This document shows, piece after piece, positions 43,977 through 51,566 of a stretch of 64,000 bases of DNA. Location of the stretch: positions 124,001 through 188,000 of the forward strand of contig NZ_JADMLG010000010.1 of NCBI RefSeq assembly GCF_015674855.1, in the 5' to 3' direction. The DNA comes from Nocardia bovistercoris. Lineage in GTDB: Bacteria; Actinomycetota; Actinomycetes; Mycobacteriales; Mycobacteriaceae. Position 1 is the stretch's first letter; each line of letters opens with the position of its first letter. Under the pieces are notes generated by a model, which ran no database searches, was not told the DNA's origin, and was given only the letters and a program-made list of their open reading frames with translations. The position numbers and the translations under genes were made by a program.

Positions 43977-44121
43977 GGTCTGTCTCCTGCCGTGCGCGGC
44001 CTGTTTGCTCCGCCGCCCATTCTTCTCCCCGGAGGCCGCATTCGGCAGTACACCCGACCCGGTGTCGCGTCGGGCGGTTCAGCAGGCCGGATGGTCGGAG
44101 TGTTGAATATGTATCGTGCAC

Positions 44122-44140
44122 TTAGGTTAGGCTTACCACA
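44122..44140 (+). promoter_or_regulatory. IdeR/DtxR iron box
   Basis: TTAGGTTAGGCTTACCACA matches the mycobacterial IdeR consensus TTAGGTTAGGCTAACCTAA at 16 of 19 positions, with the first 12 identical. Its last base is the A of the ABC ATPase start codon. Fe(II)-IdeR binding here would block transcription or initiation when iron is plentiful. Confidence 0.8.
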
Positions 44141-45159
44141 TGGTTGAGGTTTCTCGCACTGCTGCATTCTGTCGCACGGGGACGGGGCATGCGATCGAAG
44201 TGGTGGACATAGGCAAACGGTTCGGCGCGGTGACCGCACTGGACGGGCTCAGCCTGACCGCCGACTACGGCACCATCACCGGCGTTCTCGGCCCGAACGG
44301 CGCGGGTAAGACCACAACCATCGATGTACTCACCACCTTGCGGCGACCCGACAGCGGCCGGGCGAGCGTCGCGGGGCACGACGTGGTCACCGAGGCGGCC
44401 GCGGTGCGCTCGGTGATCGGCGTGACCGGTCAGTTCGCGGCCATCGACGCGAACCTCACCGCGCGGGAGAACCTGGTCCTGTTCGGGCGACTGCTGAAAC
44501 TGGGGCGCAAGCGCTCGCGCGAGCGAGCCGACGAACTGCTGGCCCGATTCGAGTTGAGCGAGGCCGCCGACCGGCGTAGCGGCACCTTCTCCGGCGGCAT
44601 GCGCAGGCGGCTCGACCTGGCGGCCTCGCTGGTCGGCAACCCGAAGGTGCTGTTCCTCGACGAACCGACCACCGGATTGGACCCGCGCAGCCGCGCGGTG
44701 CTGTGGGAGGTCGTGCGCGGCCTGCGCGACGAGGGCATGACCATCCTGCTGACCACCCAGTACCTGAACGAGGCCGACGAACTCGCCGACCGCATCGTCG
44801 TGGTCGACCACGGCCGCGTCATCGCGGGCGGCACCGCCGACGAGCTCAAGAACCAAGCGGGCGAACCGGTTTGCCACATCGCCGCCGACAACTCGGAACA
44901 ACAGGGCCGGATCATGGCCGCGCTGAACGGTTTCGCGGGCGCGGCACTCGTCGCCGACGGAGTCACGGTGCCCGCCAACGGGTCCGCCACCCTGGTCGAG
45001 GTGGTTCGGCGCCTCGACGCCGCCGGAATCCACGCCGAGGACATCGCGCTGCGCCGTCCCACCCTCGACGACGTGTTCTTCCGGCTCACCGGACATCCCA
45101 CCGAACCCGAAGCGGCATCCGAGGAGTCGGCCGAGCCCGTCGGACCGGCGGCCCGATGA
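44140..45159 (+). CDS. DrrA-type ABC exporter ATPase, iron-regulated
   Basis: 339 residues. Walker A GPNGAGKTT, signature SGGMRRRLDLAASL and Walker B KVLFLDEPTTGLDP are complete, and the C-terminal extension (RRPTLDDVFFRLTGH) is the mark of the daunorubicin-resistance (DrrA) subfamily. It is followed by two ABC-2 permeases with ATGA overlaps. The iron box over its start suggests expression in iron starvation, which makes siderophore or siderophore-precursor export the leading idea; that is inference. The first 16 residues precede the conserved domain, so a start downstream is possible. Confidence 0.9.
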   Translation: MVEVSRTAAFCRTGTGHAIEVVDIGKRFGAVTALDGLSLTADYGTITGVLGPNGAGKTTTIDVLTTLRRPDSGRASVAGHDVVTEAAAVRSVIGVTGQFAAIDANLTARENLVLFGRLLKLGRKRSRERADELLARFELSEAADRRSGTFSGGMRRRLDLAASLVGNPKVLFLDEPTTGLDPRSRAVLWEVVRGLRDEGMTILLTTQYLNEADELADRIVVVDHGRVIAGGTADELKNQAGEPVCHIAADNSEQQGRIMAALNGFAGAALVADGVTVPANGSATLVEVVRRLDAAGIHAEDIALRRPTLDDVFFRLTGHPTEPEAASEESAEPVGPAAR

Positions 45160-45950
45160 CCGTCGACGAAGCGCCTCCCGCCGCGCGCGCGTCCCTACCG
45201 GTGGATGTCGCGGTGCTTGCGGGGCGGCATCTGCGATTGATGAGCAGGCGCCCGGCCTCCATCTTCGGCGCCATCGTATTGCCGCTGGTGTTCGCGGTGC
45301 TGTTCTTCGCGGTGTTCGGCAAGGTCGTGGAACGCCACATCGACGGCGACTACGGCCAGTACGTGCTGCCCGCGGTGCTGTTGCAGGCCATGCTGTTCAC
45401 GGCCATGTCGGCCGCGATCCTGACCGTCGAGGACATCACGGGCGGCCTGATCCGCCGGCTGCGTTCGATGGCCGTCGCTTCGGGCGCGCCGCCGCTCGGT
45501 TTGGTCACGGCGGAACTGGCCAGGGCGGTGCTGACCACGGCGGTTCTGCTGATCGCCGGTCTCGCACTGGGATTCGCGCTGCACGGCGGCGTGGCGGCCT
45601 CGATCGGGTTCGTACTCCTCGGACTCGGATTCGGCGCGGCCGCCTGCACCGGATTCGTCGCTCTCGCCTTCGCGTTGGGCAAACTCGAATCGGTGCAGTT
45701 GGTCACCAACCTCATCTTCTTCCCGTTCCTGCTGGTCTCCAATGCGTTCACCCCCACCGAGGCCTTCCCGGAATGGCTACGGCCGTTCGTGGCGAATCAG
45801 CCGCTGAGCCGCACCGCCGACGCCCTGCGCGCCCTCGCCTCCGCCGACGACGCGCTGGCCGAACCGGTCGCCGTCGCGGTCGCGTGGGTGGCCGCACTGC
45901 TCGTGGTGTGCGCGATCGGCGCCACCGTCGCCTACCGGAGGGCCCGATGA
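45156..45950 (+). CDS. ABC-2 type permease (DrrB-like), first copy
   Basis: 264 residues with six hydrophobic helices, including the ABC-2 pattern LVSNAFTPTEAFPEWLRPFVANQPLS before the last helix. ATG 45156 overlaps the ATPase stop (ATGA), and its own stop overlaps the next permease the same way. The two permeases differ in sequence and so likely form a heterodimeric channel with an ATPase dimer. Confidence 0.9.
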   Translation: MTVDEAPPAARASLPVDVAVLAGRHLRLMSRRPASIFGAIVLPLVFAVLFFAVFGKVVERHIDGDYGQYVLPAVLLQAMLFTAMSAAILTVEDITGGLIRRLRSMAVASGAPPLGLVTAELARAVLTTAVLLIAGLALGFALHGGVAASIGFVLLGLGFGAAACTGFVALAFALGKLESVQLVTNLIFFPFLLVSNAFTPTEAFPEWLRPFVANQPLSRTADALRALASADDALAEPVAVAVAWVAALLVVCAIGATVAYRRAR

Positions 45951-46762
45951 CCGCGACACCCGCACCGCACACCGCCGCGCCGCGCCGCGTGGTCGCTCAG
46001 GCCGTGGAGCTCGCGGCGCTGACCGGCCGCGCGGTCCGGGTCACCCTGCGCGACCCGGCGCTGATCGGACCCGCCACCCTGTTCCCGGTGATCCTTTTGG
46101 TGCTGATCACCGTGTCCTTCGGCACGCTGGTCGCACCCGGCGGCGACCGCGCCGACTACGTGAACTACAGCCTGCCGCTGTTCGCGGTCATGGGCATCCT
46201 GTTCGCCGGACTCGGCACGGCCATGACCGCGTTCGCCGACCTGCACTCCGGATTCGACGCCCGCCTGCGCACCATGCCGATCAGCCGGTCCGCGCCGCTG
46301 CTCGGCCGGGTACTCGGCGACGGTGTTCGCAACCTGATCACCTTGATCGTGGTCGTGCTCGTCGGCTACGCGCTCGGGTTCCGATTCAGCGGACCGGCGG
46401 CCGGAACGATCGGATTCTTCCTGCTGCCCTTGGTATTCGGCAGTGCGGTGGCCTGGGTCATGGTGGCGTTCGCGGTGCGGGCCTCCTCGGCGGAGGCGGT
46501 GACCTCGGCGTTGAACGCCCTGCTGCTCGTCGCCTCGTTCCTGTCGACCGGTTTCGTGCCGCGCGCCCAGCTGCCGGGCTGGGTGCAGCCGATCGCGGCC
46601 GCCAATCCGGTGTCCTCGGTGGTCGAGACCATGCGCGCGCTGGCCTCCTCCGGCGCGATCGCGGAGCCCCTTGCCCGCGCGTCGGCGTGGACGGTCGGAC
46701 TCACCGTGGTGTTCGGCGTGCTCGCCGTGCGCGGCTATTCCCGTCACGATTCGCGCGGCTAG
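45947..46762 (+). CDS. ABC-2 type permease (DrrC-like), second copy
   Basis: 271 residues with six hydrophobic helices and the conserved stretch STGFVPRAQLPGWVQPIAAANPVSSVVETMRAL near the C terminus. It is the third gene of the iron-box operon, coupled by ATGA to the first permease. A weak stem-loop follows the stop codon. Function as for the ATPase: an exporter of a hydrophobic molecule, identity unknown. Confidence 0.9.
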   Translation: MTATPAPHTAAPRRVVAQAVELAALTGRAVRVTLRDPALIGPATLFPVILLVLITVSFGTLVAPGGDRADYVNYSLPLFAVMGILFAGLGTAMTAFADLHSGFDARLRTMPISRSAPLLGRVLGDGVRNLITLIVVVLVGYALGFRFSGPAAGTIGFFLLPLVFGSAVAWVMVAFAVRASSAEAVTSALNALLLVASFLSTGFVPRAQLPGWVQPIAAANPVSSVVETMRALASSGAIAEPLARASAWTVGLTVVFGVLAVRGYSRHDSRG

Positions 46763-46798
46763 CCCGGCAGCGCCCGCCGGAGGGGAGCGTCGCCGGGC
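46762..46798. terminator. Possible terminator between ABC exporter and DUF3754 genes
   Basis: GCCCGGC (46762-46768) can pair with GCCGGGC (46792-46798) across a 23-base loop, between two convergent stop codons. The stem is short and there is no T-run, so this is weak. Confidence 0.35.
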
Positions 46799-46810
46799 CT
46801 GCGCGACGAA

Positions 46811-48067
46811 TCACACCGATTCCCTGGGCTTTTCACTCGGGACCGGTGCGGAACGCGGGAAGAGTTCGTCCCAGTGGCGATCCAGACGCACGCGCGCCCG
46901 CACCGGCTCGACGACGCCGAACGTGCCGTCTCCGTGTTCGACGAGCAGATCCAGTTCGCGGAGTCGGCGCAGTCCGGCGCGGATCTCGAAATCGAAGGTC
47001 GTCTCCCAGCGCGCGCGGAACCAGTCCTCGATGCGCCGATCGAGGTCATCGGCGGTCGACGGCGCGCCCGCGGTGCGCAGGAAGTGATAGGCCAGCACGG
47101 TTTCCTTCACCTCCGATTCCTCGGCGGCGCCGAGCAGATGGTGGAATACGCCCGCGTCGTTGTCGAGATTGCGGAAATAGAGATGCTCCGACAGCGTCTT
47201 CAGCAGCTTGATCTTGCGGTTCTTGAACTTCGAGAACTGCCGGAACACATAGCCGCCGAAGGCCGCGATCCCGGCGCCGAGAGTCACCAGCGCGGTCTGA
47301 TCCAGGCGCACCGACTCCTCACGCAGCCCCAGCCAGAACGCGACGAGCAGAATCAACAACCCGAGCGAGGCGACCAGTTTGGTGACGAGCACGATGATGC
47401 CGGAGATCACCGCGGGCACCCCGATCAGCAGTTTGTCCAACGGCCGCATTCCCACGCGGACACTGGGATACAGCATCTCCAGATCGTTCTTCGGCACGTT
47501 CTGGAACAGTTTCAACAGCACGCCGCTCGGCCGGTCCGGATCCGGCTCGGCGCGCTCGGCGAACGCGATGTACACCAGAACCTTGGAATAGCTGGTGAAT
47601 TCGATCTCGCGGGTGCGCAATCCGTACAGCCACTTCACCTTCTCGGTGCGCTGGGTCACCCCGCGCCGGAAGAACAGCGCGGTGTCGATGTCGGCGTCGT
47701 CCACCTCGAGGCGCAGCTTCACCAGCGAATGCTCGTCGAAGGCGCGCCGGATCTCCTCGGCCTCGACTCGCGTGAAATCGGCCGCCTCGGCCAGGGCGAC
47801 GAGTTCTCGTTCCACGATCGCCCGCGCCGCCGCCCGATCGTGCGCCGTCGGGACACCGACCGTGCGCACGTCCTCGGCGGGATCGACCAAGTGGTAGGCG
47901 TCGAGCACCGCGTCGCCGCGCGCGTGGAATCCGTGGTGGGTCAGCGCCGCCAGCAAACGCGCGAACTCGAGGAAGGCGCCGCGGTCGGCCTCGGGTAATT
48001 GCTCCGCGCACAGCGAGATCACCGCGCTCTTGCGAAACGGCAGGAAGTGTTCGGCATCCATCGGCAA
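46811..48067 (-). CDS. DUF3754 (TMEM143-like) membrane protein
   Basis: 418 residues. The signature FQNVPKNDLEMLYPSVRVGM and the following two transmembrane helices (VISGIIVLVTKLVASLGLLILLVAF and a second) are typical of DUF3754, a family shared by bacteria and mitochondria/chloroplast proteins. N- and C-terminal parts are soluble and helical. The role is unknown. Start M1 (48067) and M3 (48061) are both possible. Monocistronic by spacing. Confidence 0.82.
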   Translation of the reverse strand: MPMDAEHFLPFRKSAVISLCAEQLPEADRGAFLEFARLLAALTHHGFHARGDAVLDAYHLVDPAEDVRTVGVPTAHDRAAARAIVERELVALAEAADFTRVEAEEIRRAFDEHSLVKLRLEVDDADIDTALFFRRGVTQRTEKVKWLYGLRTREIEFTSYSKVLVYIAFAERAEPDPDRPSGVLLKLFQNVPKNDLEMLYPSVRVGMRPLDKLLIGVPAVISGIIVLVTKLVASLGLLILLVAFWLGLREESVRLDQTALVTLGAGIAAFGGYVFRQFSKFKNRKIKLLKTLSEHLYFRNLDNDAGVFHHLLGAAEESEVKETVLAYHFLRTAGAPSTADDLDRRIEDWFRARWETTFDFEIRAGLRRLRELDLLVEHGDGTFGVVEPVRARVRLDRHWDELFPRSAPVPSEKPRESV

Positions 48068-48153
48068 CTCCTCTCGGCGGGCACCGCCCGTCGGCCTTCA
48101 CCCTAAAGGGAATCGGACATCGACCGTGCGGGGCCGCCGAGTGGACGCGCGGA

Positions 48154-49407
48154 TCAGCCCCGGAAACGCAGCCGGAGTTCGGCGAGTCCGCGGATGAGGA
48201 CGTTCGGCCGGTAGGGCGGCTCGTCCTGGAGCAGTTCGATCGAGCCGACCCGCGCCAGCACCGCCTGCAGCAGCACCTCCATCTCCATGGTCGCCAGGGG
48301 CGCGCCGAGGCAGTAGTGGTGGCCGAGGCTGAACGCGAGGTGCCGCGACACCGGTGCGTGGCCGTCGAAGCGCGTGATGTCGAACACCTCGGGGTCGTCG
48401 AATGCGCGCGGGTCGCGATTGGCGCAGGCCAGCAGCGTGACCACGCCGTCGCCGGGTTCGAAGGTCTGCCCGCCGAGGGTGGTGCGCACCCGCGCCGAAC
48501 GGGTGTTGAGATGCGGGGGACCGTCGTAGCGCAACATCTCCTCGATGGCGGGACGCACCAGTTCGGGCCGTGCGCGCAACAGCGCCAACTGGTCGGGATG
48601 GCGCACCAGCGCGAGCAGGCCGTTACCGATCAGGTTCACCGTGGTCTCGTGGCCCGCCACGATGAGGAACACGATGGTGCCGAGCATCTCCTCCTCGGTG
48701 AGCCGGTCGCCCTGCTCCTCCACCGCCGCCAGCGCGCTGATCAGGTCATCGGTCGGCGCGGCCCGCCGTTCGGCGATGAGGTCGCGCAGGTAGTCGAGGA
48801 AGGCGGGGGTCGCGGCGGCGCGCGCGTCCTTGTCACGCTGCGGCAGCAGATGATCGGGGTCGAGGCCGCGGGACAGAACCTGCGACCAGTCCTGGACGCG
48901 GTCGTGGTCGCAGGCGGGCACCCCGAGGATCTCGCAGATCACGGTCAGCGGCAGCGGGTAGGCGAGCCCGGTGATCGCGTCGAATTCCCCGGCGGCGAGC
49001 GCGGTGTCGAGCAGACCGGCCACGATCTGCTCGACCCGAGGGCGCATCGCCATGATCCGGCGCGGGGTGAACGCCTTGGACACCAGACCGCGCAGGCGCG
49101 TGTGATCCGGCGGCTCCATCCACATGAACACCGGCGGGAACGCCTCCTCCTGACCGGAGTGCAACTGCTCGACCTCCTGGTCGTGACCCCAGTCCGCGCC
49201 GGTGAGCGCCGTGGCGACCTCGTCGTAGCGGGTGAGCAGGGTCAGGCCGAGCGGGGAGCGGTGCGCCGGTCCCAACTCCCGCAATCGCCGGTAGTAGGGA
49301 AACGGGTCGTGGCGATTGGCCGGATCGAAGATCTGCAACATCAACCGCAGTTCCGTCGACAGCTCGTCCGCCGTCGTCGGCTGCGCCGGTGCGCCTGCTT
49401 GACTCAT
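48154..49407 (-). CDS. Cytochrome P450, canonical
   Basis: 417 residues. All key motifs are intact: I-helix VAGHETTVNL, K-helix EMLRY with ExxR, and haem loop FSLGHHYCLGAPLATME. It is a soluble class I P450 that needs ferredoxin and reductase partners not found nearby. It contrasts with the degenerate P450 at 39728-40939. Substrate unknown. No co-transcribed gene. Confidence 0.92.
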   Translation of the reverse strand: MSQAGAPAQPTTADELSTELRLMLQIFDPANRHDPFPYYRRLRELGPAHRSPLGLTLLTRYDEVATALTGADWGHDQEVEQLHSGQEEAFPPVFMWMEPPDHTRLRGLVSKAFTPRRIMAMRPRVEQIVAGLLDTALAAGEFDAITGLAYPLPLTVICEILGVPACDHDRVQDWSQVLSRGLDPDHLLPQRDKDARAAATPAFLDYLRDLIAERRAAPTDDLISALAAVEEQGDRLTEEEMLGTIVFLIVAGHETTVNLIGNGLLALVRHPDQLALLRARPELVRPAIEEMLRYDGPPHLNTRSARVRTTLGGQTFEPGDGVVTLLACANRDPRAFDDPEVFDITRFDGHAPVSRHLAFSLGHHYCLGAPLATMEMEVLLQAVLARVGSIELLQDEPPYRPNVLIRGLAELRLRFRG

Positions 49408-49589
49408 GACCGATTTCCTTCATGTGGGAGGCGTGTCGCTGGTCGAGATGTCCTCGGCAAGCTTGCGCGAATCACCCGCGAGGCCACGGTGTGATTCCTC
49501 TTTCGATTCGGCCGATGGATAAACCTCGCACCGCGATTCGCCCCGACATCTCACGCGCCGCCGCACCCTCGGTGGGCTATCGTGGCGGC

Positions 49590-49799
49590 GTGGGATCTGC
49601 CGAGTTCGTTCCCGGTGATGTCGTGTACTTCCCGGAGGGACCGTTCAGCGGGGTGTGCGGTGTCGTCCGTGCGGTCGATGTCCGAAAGGCCGAGTTGCGT
49701 CTGGAGTTCGGCGAGGGCATCGTGCACCGCGAGGGCGGAGTCCTGCGTGGACGATGGCACACGATGACCGTCGGGTTCGACGAGATCGAACTCGGCTGA
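49590..49799 (+). CDS. Stand-alone KOW-like domain protein
   Basis: 69 residues from GTG 49590. FVPGDVVYFPEGPFSGVCGVVRAVDVRKAELRLEF resembles the C-terminal KOW domain of NusG (PGD.V....GPF.G..G.V..VD....+L.V), and the ending VGFDEIELG matches the last strand of that domain. No NGN domain precedes it. KOW domains bind RNA, ribosomal protein S10 or Rho. GTG was chosen because the sequence upstream reads as non-coding. Function unknown. Confidence 0.6.
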   Translation: MGSAEFVPGDVVYFPEGPFSGVCGVVRAVDVRKAELRLEFGEGIVHREGGVLRGRWHTMTVGFDEIELG

Positions 49800-49870
49800 C
49801 CGCCGCCGCGACCCGTCGAGTCCTGCGCGAATGCCGTCTTCCCGTCGGTCGACGGCGAGCTTGCGCCCGG

Positions 49871-50692
49871 TCAGAGTCTGGCGGCGGTGACGGCGACCGT
49901 GCGGTAGGCGCAGGTGAAATGTCCACCCGCGCGGTCGATGGCGGCGCCGAGGCCCGAGAGCACCTCGGCCAGGACCGATTCCGGGAGGTTCGTCGCGATA
50001 CCGCTGGTGGCGGCGAAATCCAGCCACTGGGCGCGGGAATACCGCTGTTCCCAATCGAATTCCCAGAACTGCGGACGCTCGAAGGCATTGGTTCGACGTA
50101 TGCCGTCGCTCGCCTTGTCGACCTGTTGCGAATGTGTCTGCGGGCCGGCTGAGTTCGCGGCCATGCGTGCGAGCGGTGAGTCGGGCAGCACCCGCAGATA
50201 CACGTCGGCGAATTCGGCCCGCAACGGTTCCGGCGGTGTCTGCACATTCCAGAACACCGCCAGTCTGCCGTGGGGGCGCAGTATTCGGGCGGCCTGCTCC
50301 GCGCCGCGATCGGGGTCGACCCAATGCCAGGTCTGGCCGGCGACGACGGCGTCGAAACGTCGCTCGCGCGGCTCCCACTTCTCGAAAGTCGCGGTGTCGA
50401 CCGGGAATCCGCCGCCGCGCGCGAATTCCGCCATGCGAGCGTCGGGTTCGACGCCGTGCACCGAAGCGCCCGCGGCGCGGAACTGCCGCGCGACGATCCC
50501 GGTGCCGATGCCGACATCGAGGACGTCGCGTCCGGGGCTCGCGTCGAGGATCTCGCGGATCAGCGCGTCGGGATAGCGGGGGCGGGAGCGGTCGTAGCGA
50601 GCGGCGTCCACGCCGAAGGATTCGGCGATGTTCCTGGCTCGATGCGATTCGGTGGGGAGCGGATTCGGGGGTTCCGCACGTGGAGTGGGCAT
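49871..50692 (-). CDS. Class I SAM-dependent methyltransferase under tandem operators
   Basis: 273 residues. Motif I is VLDVGIGTGIVARQFRAAG, the acidic residue follows in GVEPD, and VVAGQTWHWVDPDRG is typical of the UbiE/COQ5-like group. The ATG (50690-50692) lies inside the first of two palindromic operators shared with the divergent TetR gene, so repression of this gene by that TetR is very likely, and its message is probably leaderless or nearly so. Methyl acceptor unknown. Confidence 0.85.
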   Translation of the reverse strand: MPTPRAEPPNPLPTESHRARNIAESFGVDAARYDRSRPRYPDALIREILDASPGRDVLDVGIGTGIVARQFRAAGASVHGVEPDARMAEFARGGGFPVDTATFEKWEPRERRFDAVVAGQTWHWVDPDRGAEQAARILRPHGRLAVFWNVQTPPEPLRAEFADVYLRVLPDSPLARMAANSAGPQTHSQQVDKASDGIRRTNAFERPQFWEFDWEQRYSRAQWLDFAATSGIATNLPESVLAEVLSGLGAAIDRAGGHFTCAYRTVAVTAARL

Positions 50693-50720
50693 GCGCCCAC
50701 TATTGTGGGCGGGTGCCCAC
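50685..50720. promoter_or_regulatory. Tandem palindromic operators between methyltransferase and TetR genes
   Basis: GTGGGC-ATGC-GCCCAC (50685-50700) and GTGGGC-GGGT-GCCCAC (50705-50720) are two perfect palindromes with the same arms, centred exactly 20 bases apart, about two helical turns. The gap between them, GCCCAC-TATT-GTGGGC, is itself a dyad. The methyltransferase start codon lies within the first. Confidence 0.75.
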
Positions 50721-50766
50721 TTGTCAACGGGCGCTATGTTCGTTCGGAGCGAAACGAGGAGGTGCG

Positions 50767-51351
50767 GTGCCGACCGGAGTCCACATGCGCGACGCGCGCG
50801 AGCAGTTGTTCGACGCCGCCGAACGAATCCTGTTGCGCGACGGCCCGAACGCGCTCACCAGCCGGTCCGTCACCGGCGAAGCGGGTTGCGCCAAAGGCGT
50901 ACTGCACCGCCATTTCGAGGATTTCGACGCCTTCCTGGTCGAGCTCGTCCTGGACCGGATCCGGGGCATCGAAGACCGATCCGCCACCCTGTGCGCGGCC
51001 GCGGGCACCGGCACCGTCGTCGGTAATGTCACCGAAGTCCTGACGGAGGTCTTCGAATCGGTGGCGGGCGCGATCCTCCCGCTGATCACCTTCCGCGACG
51101 AACTGCGCACACGGTTGCGCGCGGCGGGCCTGCGCGGCTTGCCCGTGGTCACCGAATCCGCCGCCATGATCGCCGCATACCTCACGCGCGAGCGCGCGCT
51201 GGGCCGAATCGACGCGGCGGCCGATATCGAAGCCCTCGCGCCCACCGTCATCGGAGTCGGCCACCTGCTCTACGCCGACCGCTCGGCGGCACCGCACTCG
51301 GATCAGGTGCGGCGGATGGTGTCCTCGGTGCTCGCGGGTGCGCTGTCGTAA
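50767..51351 (+). CDS. TetR-family transcriptional regulator
   Basis: 194 residues from GTG 50767, preceded by GAGGAGG. The helix-turn-helix is clear (REQLFDAAERILLRDGPNALTSRSVTGEAGCAKGVLHRHFEDFDAFL), followed by a helical ligand domain. It is divergent from the methyltransferase gene, with two identical-arm palindromes between them. The proposed role is ligand-responsive repression of both genes. Confidence 0.87.
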   Translation: MPTGVHMRDAREQLFDAAERILLRDGPNALTSRSVTGEAGCAKGVLHRHFEDFDAFLVELVLDRIRGIEDRSATLCAAAGTGTVVGNVTEVLTEVFESVAGAILPLITFRDELRTRLRAAGLRGLPVVTESAAMIAAYLTRERALGRIDAAADIEALAPTVIGVGHLLYADRSAAPHSDQVRRMVSSVLAGALS

Positions 51352-51566
51352 GCGAGCGCCACACTCGGACCGGCGGGGCGATTCGTGGTGTATCGCCGTG
51401 TCGTCGGCGGATCGAATGACAGCCGAACGGCCCGGCGCGACTCGTTGTTCCGGACGCCGCGCGGATCGCGTATCGACGAACGCTCGCGACGGTGTTCAGT
51501 CTCTGTTCATCATCGAATTCATCGAAGCGGGCGCCGGGGCCGAGATCGTCGCAGTACCTTTCCGCC

